A stretch of DNA of 64,000 nt from UBA4781 sp963556045 (GCA_963556045.3 CAUVYA020000002.1:1116001-1180000), one strand, 5' to 3'; shown: positions 17,410-26,296, counted from the stretch's first letter. Made by a program: numbers and translations. Notes: generated from the sequence alone by a model not told the origin.

Positions 17410-17676
17410 ATGTCTGATAAAAATATTACCCTCGTATTACCTTCTGGTGGTTCACGCAACGCGGAAGTACCTGATGATGTTGAGATCAAAGACCTGCTGC
17501 CTGAGTTAACGACAACCCTCGAATTACCCACAGTTGGTCCTGATGGTCGCCCGGTAAGCTACCGCCTTGATAGCAAGGCTCTGGGACGCGAATTAAAGGA
17601 AGATGAGACCCTGGCATCAGCCGGTGTTCCAGATGATGACCGCTTGATGATCACCGCTGATATCACCGCCGGCTGA
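17410..17676 (+). CDS. Free YukD-like ubiquitin-like protein (likely conjugated modifier)
   Basis: 88 residues, one beta-grasp domain of the YukD type (ITLVLPSGGSR, VPDDVEIKDLLPEL, AGVPDDDRLMIT). It ends exactly at a C-terminal glycine (TADITAG), without the usual double glycine and without a tail to remove, so it would be ready for adenylation. GGAG lies before the ATG. It is a near copy of the N-terminal domain of the preceding UBL-E2 fusion. No EssC, WXG100 or other type VII secretion gene is nearby, which argues against the classic YukD secretion role. Confidence 0.82.
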   Translation: MSDKNITLVLPSGGSRNAEVPDDVEIKDLLPELTTTLELPTVGPDGRPVSYRLDSKALGRELKEDETLASAGVPDDDRLMITADITAG

Positions 17677-17716
17677 TCACGAAAAAGAAAAGTACAAAAA
17701 AACGCAGGGAAATTCA

Positions 17717-18388
17717 TTGGATAAAAAGATTGTGCTTCATCTCACACAGGAAGACGATACTACCCCTCACCATACGCGCATTCCCACCCACCATGCGCTG
17801 CAGTGGTCTCCACGCTATGCTCTGGAAGAACCGCTCAAACCGCTGGTCAGGGTCTTCATGACTCAGAATGCGTACATTCGTACTGTTGCCCATGCAGGCT
17901 CAGACCTCAACAACGAAGTGGGAGGTTGGATGGCAGGGAAATACTGCTACGATCGTGAGGCACAGGAATATTTTTTGATCATTGATACCATCTTAGCCGC
18001 ACCGTACACCGATCAGGGCGCCGCGCATCTTACTTTCACCAGCGATTCTCAGATCGCCCTGTTCGATTTTTTAGAACGTTACTATCCGGAAAAACAACTG
18101 GTGGGCTGGTATCACACACACCCTAGAATGGGTATCTTCTTCTCTTCATGGGATGAGTGGTTACACAAAAATTTCTTTCCAAAACCATGGCAGGTTGCTT
18201 TGGTGATCGAACCTCACACGTCTGTCGGTGGTTTTTTCATCCGCCAGAAGAATGGAGCACTGGACACCCGCATCTACTTCGGATTCCATGAATTGATCAA
18301 CAAAAATAAACAAAGCAAGGTTTTCTGGAAAAACCTTGAACCGAAACGGGATACGAACACCCGTGAAACGGAGGTACTGGTTGTATGA
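17717..18388 (+). CDS. JAB/MPN (JAMM) metalloprotease, candidate deconjugase
   Basis: 223 residues from TTG 17717 (AGGGA upstream). The JAMM zinc motif is complete: E67 (NNEVGGWMAG), then H123-T-H125-P, six residues, S133-x-x-D136 (WYHTHPRMGIFFSSWD). The active site looks intact. By family it would cleave isopeptide or peptide bonds behind a UBL C terminus. Because the free UBL already ends on glycine, its likely job is removal of UBL from targets, or cleavage of the UBL-E2 fusion after G88. The stop overlaps the next start (ATGA). Confidence 0.85.
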   Translation: MDKKIVLHLTQEDDTTPHHTRIPTHHALQWSPRYALEEPLKPLVRVFMTQNAYIRTVAHAGSDLNNEVGGWMAGKYCYDREAQEYFLIIDTILAAPYTDQGAAHLTFTSDSQIALFDFLERYYPEKQLVGWYHTHPRMGIFFSSWDEWLHKNFFPKPWQVALVIEPHTSVGGFFIRQKNGALDTRIYFGFHELINKNKQSKVFWKNLEPKRDTNTRETEVLVV

Positions 18389-19242
18389 ATAGAACTATGC
18401 GTTTCTATATATTGGGTATCGCTGGCGCGATCGGAGGACTGCTGGGATGGCAGGTCAGTAATTTACTGGGGCTGTCATTCACAGATAATCTGTACATCAG
18501 CGAAGCCATCATTGGCGCCATAATAGGAGGTCTGATCGGATTCTGCATCGGTCTTGGAGAAGGCATCCTGGCGCAATCCTTTATGGCAGGTCTGAAAAAA
18601 GGATCGGTAACACTGCTGCTTGGAGCGATAGGCGGGGCGATTGCGCTCCCACTGGCGGAAAGTTTCTTTCTTGCCATTGGCGGTGAAGCTTGGAGCAGAC
18701 CGTTCGGTTGGGCGATCTTCGGTTTGTTGATTGGCTTTGCCACTTCCATCACCGGCGGCTCCCAGCTCTGGAAAGGTGGTCTGGGCGGATTGGTCGGCGG
18801 GCTGGTCGGTGGCGCGCTGCTTGAAATCGCTCGCGCTGTTCTATCTGATCCTGCCATTGGAAAAGCTGCCGGCTTGATCCTGCTGGGCTTCTCTACCGGC
18901 GTTTTCAGCGCCTTGATCAGCTTCGCCCTTTCGCGAACCTGGTTGGAAGTCACCAGCGGAAAGATCAGCGGAATGGAATTCATTTTAGATAAATTTCTCA
19001 AGCAAAATGGTCCATCTGCCACGATTGGCAGCAGCCCCCTTAAAGCAGATATCGCCATTCCCGATGAAGGGATCGATCCACAGCATGCTATTTTGGAAGG
19101 ACATGATACCTACTTTACGCTAAAAGACCTCAGCATCAGTGGGACGCAGCTGGATGGAAAAAAGATCGATGTTGCCAGAGTAAAGAATAAACAACGCATT
19201 CGTATCGGGAAGACGGAACTTGTTTACCATGAAAAGAGGTAG
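18385..19242 (+). CDS. Glycine-rich multi-helix membrane protein with C-terminal FHA domain
   Basis: 285 residues. Residues about 5-190 hold several Gly-rich hydrophobic helices of glycine-zipper type (AIIGAIIGGLIGF, GGLGGLVGGLVGGALLE). Residues about 197-285 form an FHA-like domain (GPSATIGSSPLKADIAIPD, DPQHAIL, LKDLSISGTQLDGKKI), a phosphothreonine-binding fold, on the cytoplasmic side. It is coupled to the JAMM gene by a 4-base overlap. It suggests that the conjugation system is tied to Ser/Thr phosphorylation at the membrane; this is inference. Confidence 0.72.
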   Translation: MNRTMRFYILGIAGAIGGLLGWQVSNLLGLSFTDNLYISEAIIGAIIGGLIGFCIGLGEGILAQSFMAGLKKGSVTLLLGAIGGAIALPLAESFFLAIGGEAWSRPFGWAIFGLLIGFATSITGGSQLWKGGLGGLVGGLVGGALLEIARAVLSDPAIGKAAGLILLGFSTGVFSALISFALSRTWLEVTSGKISGMEFILDKFLKQNGPSATIGSSPLKADIAIPDEGIDPQHAILEGHDTYFTLKDLSISGTQLDGKKIDVARVKNKQRIRIGKTELVYHEKR

Positions 19243-19246
19243 AAAT

Positions 19247-20362
19247 ATGGGTACATTGAAAAAATATTTCCTGCTGATCATTCTGTTATTGGGCGGATCT
19301 ATCATGGCAAGTTGCGCGCAGCAGGCTGAAAAAGCTATTGTGAATGCAAATGATGTTGTGCTGCAGATCACACAGGTAGATACCAGCGAATTTCCGCTGG
19401 TGCATGTATACGTGAGCGCACGAGATGATGCGGGGAATTCCATCCCTGTACCGGTGACAGATATCGAGCTTCTCGAAAATGGCAGCCCCGTCCAAGATAC
19501 GGCTATTCAGGGTATGGATGAGGTTTCTTCTTTTACCAGTCTTCTCCTCATTGATAACTCCGGCAGTATGAATTTTTCTGAAAAGCTGACTTCGGCGAAA
19601 GAGGCGGCTTCAGCCTACATTGACCAGATGCGCCCTGCCGATGCAGCCGGAATCATCTCTTTTAATACCAGGGTAGAAACCGTACAGGAGATCACGACGG
19701 ATGAAGAAGCTTTAAAGAGCGGATTGATGAACATCCAGGCACGTGATGATACAGCCATGTGGGATGCCCTGATGACCTCCATCGAAATGCTCAATCCGCT
19801 GGGGGGTCGCAAAGCCATCATCCTGCTGACCGATGGCATGGATAACCAGAGCATCACCGATCCAAACAGCTTACTGACAGCCATTGGCGAAAGCGGCTTA
19901 TCCATTTCCACCATCGGATTTGGCACAAAGCCTGAAGGAGATACCACCCCGGATGAATACGAGGGCATTGATGAAACCACCCTCAGGAATCTGGCACAGG
20001 ATGCAGGCGGGATGTACGGTTATGCCGAAGACCCCGAAACCCTGATGAGCCTCTACAATTCCATCCGGCAGTCGCTGCAAAGCGAAGTGGTCATCAGCTA
20101 TATCACACCCCAGACATTACGTGATGGTGTCAAACGTTCGCTCTCCGTTCACTTGAGCGGGGCATGGCAAACCAGAGTCTCCGGCTCATCCTCTTCTTAT
20201 AATCCGGGGGGTTTGATTCCCGAAGTACCGGAACCTGGAAACTGGAATATCTTCGTTGTCCTGTTCGTAATTTTATTGATCATTCTAGTTGTACCCATGC
20301 TGATATACCGTTCAAAAACCAAAAAGAAAAAGAAGAAGATCCGCATTGTGCTGAAAGACTGA
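19247..20362 (+). CDS. VWA-domain lipoprotein with C-terminal transmembrane anchor
   Basis: 371 residues from ATG 19247 (AGAGG upstream; earlier in-frame starts at 19220 and 19229 overlap the FHA gene). The signal sequence ends at C23 (MASC). An Ig-like stretch is followed by a VWA domain with MIDAS D103-N-S105-G-S107 and LLTDGMDNQS. A hydrophobic helix lies near the C terminus, then a strongly basic tail (KTKKKKKKIRI). The VWA domain would be extracellular, the tail cytoplasmic. Last gene of the operon, closed by a terminator. Possible target or receptor of the system. Confidence 0.75.
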   Translation: MGTLKKYFLLIILLLGGSIMASCAQQAEKAIVNANDVVLQITQVDTSEFPLVHVYVSARDDAGNSIPVPVTDIELLENGSPVQDTAIQGMDEVSSFTSLLLIDNSGSMNFSEKLTSAKEAASAYIDQMRPADAAGIISFNTRVETVQEITTDEEALKSGLMNIQARDDTAMWDALMTSIEMLNPLGGRKAIILLTDGMDNQSITDPNSLLTAIGESGLSISTIGFGTKPEGDTTPDEYEGIDETTLRNLAQDAGGMYGYAEDPETLMSLYNSIRQSLQSEVVISYITPQTLRDGVKRSLSVHLSGAWQTRVSGSSSSYNPGGLIPEVPEPGNWNIFVVLFVILLIILVVPMLIYRSKTKKKKKKIRIVLKD

Positions 20363-20366
20363 TCAT

Positions 20367-20402
20367 AAAAGAAAGCTCTTTTTCAAGAGCTTTCTTTTTT
20401 TC
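20367..20402 (+). terminator. Rho-independent terminator of the ubiquitin-like operon
   Basis: GAAAGCTCTT / AAGAGCTTTC stem followed by a run of eight T. It sits 9 bases behind the VWA stop. Confidence 0.9.
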
Positions 20403-20481
20403 GTAATCCTTCTACATCTGAATTTTGTATTGGGTTGTTTAGATCAGATTCAGATTAAAACACAGCATGGTCATCCTTTGA

Positions 20482-21123
20482 TTAATCCACCAAACCACTG
20501 CGCAGTGCGATCACCGCCGCCTGTGTTCGATCGGTCACATCCAACTTTTCAAGAATAGAACTGACATAATTGCGCACCGTACCTTCAGAAAGGAAAAGAT
20601 TCTCTGCGATCTCAGCATTCGATTTGCCATGTGAAAGCAAAATAAGGATCTCATGTTCTCGTTCAGTCAAATTCGATCCGATGGTAGTGGGAGATTTCTG
20701 CGGTGTACGAACGATTTGTTCGAATAGTTTACCGGCTACCTTTGAATCCACTGGCGTTCTTCCGGCATTCACTTCCTCAATGGCTTGCAGTAAACGTTCG
20801 CGAGGTGCATCTTTCAGTAAATAACCATCCGCTCCGTTGCGCACCGCATCCAGAACCCACTCATCTGCGTCATAGGTAGTGAGAACGAGAATATGAACAT
20901 CAGGCAGCTTCTCTTTGATCTCTTTGGTTGCTTGAATTCCGTTCATGATGGGCATTTTTAGATCCATCAGTACCACATCCACCTCATGTTTCTGTATGAA
21001 TTCCAGAGCTTCAAGCCCATTGTTCGTCATCCCAACCACCTCTACTTCACTTGAGGTTCCTAAAATGGCTTTCAAACCCTCGCATACCAATTCCTGGTCA
21101 TCGCAGAGCAAAATTCTAATCAT
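20482..21123 (-). CDS. NarL/LuxR-family response regulator
   Basis: 213 residues. The receiver domain has acidic pocket D8/D9 and phosphoacceptor D54 (VVLMDLKMP). The C-terminal LuxR-type helix-turn-helix is LTEREHEILILLSHGKSNAEIAENLFLSEGTVRNYVSSILEKL, whose central GKSNAEIAE and GTVRNYVS segments are diagnostic. It overlaps the sensor kinase gene by 4 bases. The divergent MacAB-type exporter genes are the obvious candidate target, as in LiaRS- and DesR-like systems. Confidence 0.92.
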   Translation of the reverse strand: MIRILLCDDQELVCEGLKAILGTSSEVEVVGMTNNGLEALEFIQKHEVDVVLMDLKMPIMNGIQATKEIKEKLPDVHILVLTTYDADEWVLDAVRNGADGYLLKDAPRERLLQAIEEVNAGRTPVDSKVAGKLFEQIVRTPQKSPTTIGSNLTEREHEILILLSHGKSNAEIAENLFLSEGTVRNYVSSILEKLDVTDRTQAAVIALRSGLVD

Positions 21124-22367
21124 TCAAACTCCGTTTCAATCGTGATCGTCGTACCCTGTCCCGGTGAACTTTGGATATCAAAAATGCCGCCTAATAGTTC
21201 AATGCGCTCACGCATTCCCTTTAATCCATAGTGTCGTACATCATTCAGGGCATCAGGCAAAAAGCCCTGCCCGTCATCTACGTAACGCAGATAAAAACTG
21301 TTATCAACAAGTTTGACATCAAGATCTACATGTTTCGCATTGGCATGCTTGACGGTATTCTCAACAGCTTCCTGTATCGTCCGGTAAATGAAGTGGCTGA
21401 TCTCAGATGGAAGTAGATTCAAGTTATCTTGCAGGTTCTCTGTATATGCAAAACCACTTCTTGTAGATCCATTGATCAAAAGGTTTTTAAGAGACTGGCT
21501 TAATCCAAAATTTTCTACTTCAGAAGTTCTGAGATCTTTTAGTGCCCTGCGAGTCTCATTTAGACCGCTGCGCGTATTTTCAAGACTTCTATATAAAACT
21601 CTCTTTGCTTCTACTGGATCTTCTTCAAATAAAACTTTTACTGCTTCCAACTGCACCGCTACACTGCTTAATGTGTGAGCCAGCGTATCATGCAGCTCCC
21701 TTGCCAGACGATTTCTTTCTCTTGTTTGTGCTAACTGTTCTGTTGATAAGGCATATTTTTTTAGTCGTATATTTGCCTTCTCCAATTCGATCTGCTGCAT
21801 CTTCTGCACCTGGCTCATCTGGTTCACAAAAATGCCAATAATACCCAGCAAAATACCTCTCAATACGATGATACCCAGCATTATGTGGACTGTTAATGAA
21901 TCTCCACTTATACTAAATCGTGTGATCAAGATATCAGTGAATGTGATGATGCCGCAGAAAAACAGTAATTTCTTTCTAGAAAATTGCCATGCTAAAAAAA
22001 GGATTGGGAAGATTAAAAAGAAAATTTGATCAAATCCATAGTTCACTGTACCCGGTAATAGAAAAGTCCTGTTAAAGGAAAATACTGGCGAAATAAATCT
22101 TGAAAAGATGGTAACGAAAGAAATAATCACGATCGTTGCGAAAAGATGTTTCTTTTTAAAATGATGCTCTTTTTTCATATTGGATAAAAAAATAAATAAA
22201 GCAGCTAATATCAATACAGGCATGATCCCAATGATATTGAATTTGATTGCTGTGAATGTGGATACCCGTAAATTCCATATGAATGACAGCATACTTACCG
22301 AAAGCTGGAACAATATATAATATCGAAAAAGATTGATTTCTTGTTCGCTAATTTCATTACTATTCAT
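21120..22367 (-). CDS. Sensor histidine kinase, HisKA_3 (NarL-partner) family
   Basis: 415 residues from ATG 22367; an in-frame start at 22400 would add 11 residues. Five or six hydrophobic helices occupy residues 15-165 with hardly any extracellular loop, so it probably senses a signal in the membrane. The H box is RNRLARELHDTLAHTLS, followed by an ATPase domain (EAVENTVKHANAKHVD, YVDDGQGF, YGLKGMRERIELLGG). It forms an operon with the response regulator. Confidence 0.9.
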   Translation of the reverse strand: MNSNEISEQEINLFRYYILFQLSVSMLSFIWNLRVSTFTAIKFNIIGIMPVLILAALFIFLSNMKKEHHFKKKHLFATIVIISFVTIFSRFISPVFSFNRTFLLPGTVNYGFDQIFFLIFPILFLAWQFSRKKLLFFCGIITFTDILITRFSISGDSLTVHIMLGIIVLRGILLGIIGIFVNQMSQVQKMQQIELEKANIRLKKYALSTEQLAQTRERNRLARELHDTLAHTLSSVAVQLEAVKVLFEEDPVEAKRVLYRSLENTRSGLNETRRALKDLRTSEVENFGLSQSLKNLLINGSTRSGFAYTENLQDNLNLLPSEISHFIYRTIQEAVENTVKHANAKHVDLDVKLVDNSFYLRYVDDGQGFLPDALNDVRHYGLKGMRERIELLGGIFDIQSSPGQGTTITIETEFE

Positions 22368-22501
22368 CTTAAATTCCCGTTCGTGTGTATATCTTAACAC
22401 AGGATAAAAAATAAACTCCTGTGATGGTTGTCATGAAACAGCATTAGTACTCTCATCATATATGTACTTCAAAATCATGCACGGAACTGACGGGTAGCAC
22501 T

Positions 22502-22530
22502 CTGTCACTTCCTCACCCCCCCGCTATAGT
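22502..22530 (+). promoter_or_regulatory. Possible promoter of the MacAB-type operon
   Basis: CTGTCA (22502-22507), 17-base spacer, TATAGT (22525-22530). The -35 is weak, as expected for a response-regulator-activated promoter. A C-rich tract lies in the spacer. Confidence 0.35.
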
Positions 22531-22554
22531 TAGAAAAAAATCAGGAGATTTGCT

Positions 22555-24057
22555 ATGAAAATTAAAGAATCTATTTCATCATTCTTGACAAAGATCAATG
22601 ATTTTGTGAAACAAAATCGCAAGAAATCGATCTTAATAAGCGCAGGAATAATAGCTGTTATTCTATTAAGTATCTTCATTTTCGGTGGCAGTACCACCAG
22701 TGAAGCGCCACAAACTACTGTTGTTTCTCTCACAACCGGTAATTTCTCAAAGACGATTGATGTCGTGGGAAATGTCAATGCAGTTCCCTCGGCTACCCTT
22801 ACATGGGGTACAGCAGGTACAGTCGGGACCATTAATTTTGAGATCGGAGACAGTGTAAAAACAGGAGATGTGATCGCTGAATTATCAGATAGTTCCATTT
22901 CCGCCTCCATTTTACAGGCGCAAACAGATCTCCTTGAAGCCCGTTATGAACTGGATCGAGTGAGTACATCTGATACTGAATTCCAGGAAGCAGCGCAGGC
23001 GCTGGAAGACGCGGAATATGATTACCGAGCCAAAGAAGATTCCCGCGATTACTGGAATTTCAATGGAACATCTCAAAACACCCTCGATCAAGCCCGACAG
23101 CAATATCACGATCTGGATGATCAGGTCTGGATTCTTCAAAAACAATTCGACGCGATGGCATCAGATGACCCTGCCAAAGAAAATGCCAGCACCGAATTAC
23201 AGGACACCATTGTAGAGCGAGACAAAGCGCTGCGTAACCTTAATTACCTGCTCGGACATGCGTATGATCACAGCGTTGAGACGGATTACATCGAATTCGA
23301 ACTCGCTGAAGCAGCTTTGCAGGAAGCCCGTATCACCTATCAACGCTACCTGGATAATTCTGATGAGATCGCCGCCGCACAGGCAAAAGTTCAAGCACTT
23401 GAAAATACTGTGAACTCGGCATCCATTATTGCACCTTTCGATGGAGTGATCACCAATATCTTTATGAATGAGGGTGAAACGATCAGCAATGGTGGAAATG
23501 CTGCACAGGTAGACAATCTCAACAATCTGGTTATCAAGATCTCTATTTCCGAAGTGGATGTGAATGAAATCCAGATCGGACAAAATGTAGTGATCACGTT
23601 TGACGCGATCCCCAGTAAAGAATACCAGGGGTTAGTCACCAATATCTCCCAATCTGGCGATGATTCTTCGGGAATTGTCGAATTTCAGGTTTCTATCACC
23701 GTCAGCAGCCCCGATGCGGATATTAAGCCTGGTTTTACAGCCATCACTTCCATTATCGTTCAAGAGGTGGAAAACGCTGTCCTGATCCCCAACCTGGCTA
23801 TTCAAAGCTTGAACGGCAACAGCATCATCATGGTAGTCAATGAAGATGGCAGCATCACCCCCACCCCTGTAGAGGTAGAAGCAAGTGGTGATTCTTTCTC
23901 CATACTCAAAAACAGCGTATTAAAAGAAGGCGATCAGGTAACGATCGAGCTGGACATGACCTCTCTTTCGGATTTCAGTGCCTTTGGGGGAGCAATGATG
24001 TTCGGTGGTGGAGGGATGGGAAACAGCCGTCCTGCCCAGCAACTGCCTGTTGAATAG
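22555..24057 (+). CDS. MacA/HlyD-type periplasmic adaptor (membrane fusion protein)
   Basis: 500 residues. One N-terminal membrane helix (about residues 22-43) is followed by a lipoyl/barrel-sandwich half (NVNAVPSATLTWGTAGTVG), a long coiled-coil hairpin (about 120-280, Glu/Ala/Gln/Asp-rich), the returning half (SIIAPFDGVITNIFMNEGE) and beta-barrel domains. The C terminus is Gly/Met-rich. AGGAG precedes the ATG. It works with the ATPase and permease that follow, probably exporting an antimicrobial compound or peptide. Confidence 0.88.
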   Translation: MKIKESISSFLTKINDFVKQNRKKSILISAGIIAVILLSIFIFGGSTTSEAPQTTVVSLTTGNFSKTIDVVGNVNAVPSATLTWGTAGTVGTINFEIGDSVKTGDVIAELSDSSISASILQAQTDLLEARYELDRVSTSDTEFQEAAQALEDAEYDYRAKEDSRDYWNFNGTSQNTLDQARQQYHDLDDQVWILQKQFDAMASDDPAKENASTELQDTIVERDKALRNLNYLLGHAYDHSVETDYIEFELAEAALQEARITYQRYLDNSDEIAAAQAKVQALENTVNSASIIAPFDGVITNIFMNEGETISNGGNAAQVDNLNNLVIKISISEVDVNEIQIGQNVVITFDAIPSKEYQGLVTNISQSGDDSSGIVEFQVSITVSSPDADIKPGFTAITSIIVQEVENAVLIPNLAIQSLNGNSIIMVVNEDGSITPTPVEVEASGDSFSILKNSVLKEGDQVTIELDMTSLSDFSAFGGAMMFGGGGMGNSRPAQQLPVE

Positions 24058-24068
24058 AGGAGAATACC

Positions 24069-24758
24069 GTGACAAAATATGTTGTTGACGCAAAGGAACT
24101 TACTAAGACCTATCAAATGAGTGAAGATATCCAGGTTCATGCTCTACGAGGCTTAACCTTCAAGGTTCAAGCAGGCGAAATCATTGCTATCATGGGTCCT
24201 TCAGGATCAGGAAAATCGACCTTGATGAACATTCTGGGATGTCTTGATCGACCTTCCAGCGGTAGCTATTTACTGGATGGTCAGGATGTTTCTCAACTTC
24301 AAGATAATGCACTGGCAGATATCCGTAATTCAAAGGTAGGGTTTGTTTTTCAAAATTACAATCTTCTGCAGCGCACTTCGGCGTTAGCGAATGTAATGCT
24401 GCCATTGAGATATAACCGCAGTAATGGGGGTACTCAGCACGATCAGAAAGAAGAAGCTGTTGCCATGCTGGAACAGGTGGGACTGAAAGACCGCATGCAG
24501 CATAAACCTTTCGAACTGTCAGGTGGACAGCAGCAGAGGGTTGCCATCGCACGCGCGCTGATCAATAATCCGGCTATTATCCTGGCAGATGAGCCCACCG
24601 GCAATCTCGATTCCAAATCAGGCGATGAGATCATGGATCTATTATTAAACCTGAATAAACAAAGGAAGGTTACCTTGATATTAGTCACACATGATGCTGA
24701 CATCGCCAAACATGCCCAGCGCGCGATCCAAATCATTGATGGGAAGGTAAAATCATGA
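24069..24758 (+). CDS. ABC transporter ATP-binding protein (MacB/LolD type)
   Basis: 229 residues with all ABC motifs: Walker A GPSGSGKST, Q loop VFQNYNLL, signature LSGGQQQR, Walker B AIILADEPTGNLD and the H switch TLILVTHD. It overlaps the permease start by 4 bases. It powers the MacB-like permease. Confidence 0.94.
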   Translation: MTKYVVDAKELTKTYQMSEDIQVHALRGLTFKVQAGEIIAIMGPSGSGKSTLMNILGCLDRPSSGSYLLDGQDVSQLQDNALADIRNSKVGFVFQNYNLLQRTSALANVMLPLRYNRSNGGTQHDQKEEAVAMLEQVGLKDRMQHKPFELSGGQQQRVAIARALINNPAIILADEPTGNLDSKSGDEIMDLLLNLNKQRKVTLILVTHDADIAKHAQRAIQIIDGKVKS

Positions 24759-25978
24759 ACATCTTCAAATACATCAGAGAAGCCATTGAAAGCTTGCTCT
24801 CCAATAAAATGCGTACCTTCCTTACTATGCTTGGGATCGTCATTGGAGTAGCCTCTGTTATCTCTATGCTGGCAATCGGCGAAGGTGCTTCTGCCTCCAT
24901 CACCAGTTCAATCGAGTCTATGGGCACAAATGTCATTTTCATATCACGTGACAGCAGTGTAAGCCAGTCAAGAGCCATCACTATCTCGGATGCCAATGCG
25001 CTCAGTACCTTGGAATCTACCAATTTCACTGCAGTAGCCCCTATTGTCTCAAGCAACAGGGAGGTATCTTTCAGCGGCAACTCCATCACTGCCCAGATCT
25101 ACGGTGTCACTCCTGAGTATGCCACAGTCCGGAAAGAAAGCGTGAGCTATGGCAGTTTCATTACCAACGATCAGGTAGAAAATCGCTCTACGGTTGCCGT
25201 CATCGGTGTAGATATTGCGGAAGAGTTATACGGCACCACCACTAACCTGGTGGGAAGCAAAATCCGTATCGGCAACTATCTGTACACCATTATCGGCGTT
25301 CTGGAATCGAAAGGAGGTACCGCAATTGGCTCCTCTGACAATCAGGTTTTCGTACCCATCACTACCGCACAAACCCGCTTAATATCGTGGTCTTCCACAC
25401 AGAACGAGGTCGATCAAATCTACGTATCTGCGACCAGCGCTGAAACGATCAATGCTGCTATGAATGAAATCACTTCTGTCCTCAAGAACAGACATGGACT
25501 ATCACTGATCGATGATGCCGATTTTCAGCTCTTCTCACAGGAATCTCTTACCGAAGCAGCTTCATCCATCACACAGATCCTCACCATCTTCCTGGGAGGG
25601 ATCGGAGCAATTTCTCTGCTCGTAGGCGGAATTGGCATCATGAACATCATGCTGGTCACCGTGGTTGAACGCACCAAAGAGATCGGCTTGCGAAAAGCGG
25701 TTGGTGCACGAAAAAGTGATATCTTAACTCAATTCCTGATCGAATCGCTATTCATCGGATTGATAGGTGGCATCTTTGGTATTTTACTGGGCGCAGGCAT
25801 ATCAGCCGTGGTCCAAAACATTGCCTCTGCTGCAAACACACCCTTGAATCCTGCCATCACAACCAGCTCCGTTCTTCTGGCAACCCTTTTCTCGGTTGGA
25901 GTAGGATTGATCTTCGGTATCTACCCTGCCAACCGGGCTGCCAACCTGGAACCGGTTGAAGCATTACGAACCGAGTAG
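24755..25978 (+). CDS. MacB-like ABC transporter permease (FtsX family)
   Basis: 407 residues. There is an N-terminal helix (MRTFLTMLGIVIGVASVISM), a large extracytoplasmic MacB_PCD domain (about 45-270), and three C-terminal helices with the FtsX signature (GGIGIMNIMLVTVVERTKEI, GLRKAVGA). Unlike E. coli MacB, the ATPase is a separate protein. Mechanotransmission-type exporter with the preceding adaptor and ATPase. Confidence 0.93.
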   Translation: MNIFKYIREAIESLLSNKMRTFLTMLGIVIGVASVISMLAIGEGASASITSSIESMGTNVIFISRDSSVSQSRAITISDANALSTLESTNFTAVAPIVSSNREVSFSGNSITAQIYGVTPEYATVRKESVSYGSFITNDQVENRSTVAVIGVDIAEELYGTTTNLVGSKIRIGNYLYTIIGVLESKGGTAIGSSDNQVFVPITTAQTRLISWSSTQNEVDQIYVSATSAETINAAMNEITSVLKNRHGLSLIDDADFQLFSQESLTEAASSITQILTIFLGGIGAISLLVGGIGIMNIMLVTVVERTKEIGLRKAVGARKSDILTQFLIESLFIGLIGGIFGILLGAGISAVVQNIASAANTPLNPAITTSSVLLATLFSVGVGLIFGIYPANRAANLEPVEALRTE

Positions 25979-25994
25979 GAGTTAATAACTAATC

Positions 25995-26270
25995 ATGAAT
26001 ACAATGGAAATGATCGCGTATAGCCTGATCGGAATTGCTTTGTTATGTGCATTCTCATCTGTCATCTACCTGACAACCATAAAAAAAGCATCACTGAAGA
26101 AGAAAGATGAGCTGGATTCTCATCCCGCTTCTGGCGAAGGAAAAAAAGAAGGCAGTAATAAATATCTATCACTTTCCTTTGTAAAAGGTCTACCAACGCT
26201 GCTTATGAGTATAGGTTTTGTGCTCACGGTCATTGCCATCGTACTGCTCATCAACACCAAAATCACATAG
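25995..26270 (+). CDS. Small two-helix membrane protein, unknown function
   Basis: 91 residues with hydrophobic helices near residues 8-27 and 66-86 and a charged Lys/Glu/Ser loop between them. It starts 16 bases behind the permease and probably belongs to the exporter operon, perhaps as an accessory subunit. Family not recognised. Confidence 0.6.
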   Translation: MNTMEMIAYSLIGIALLCAFSSVIYLTTIKKASLKKKDELDSHPASGEGKKEGSNKYLSLSFVKGLPTLLMSIGFVLTVIAIVLLINTKIT

Positions 26271-26296
26271 TAAGAATATTAGCTGCTTCTCTCTAT

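Noticed and set aside
17410..17676. YukD-like protein as part of a type VII secretion system
   Set aside because: No WXG100, EssC-type ATPase or other secretion gene nearby; the neighbours are E1, E2, JAMM and RING-like genes.
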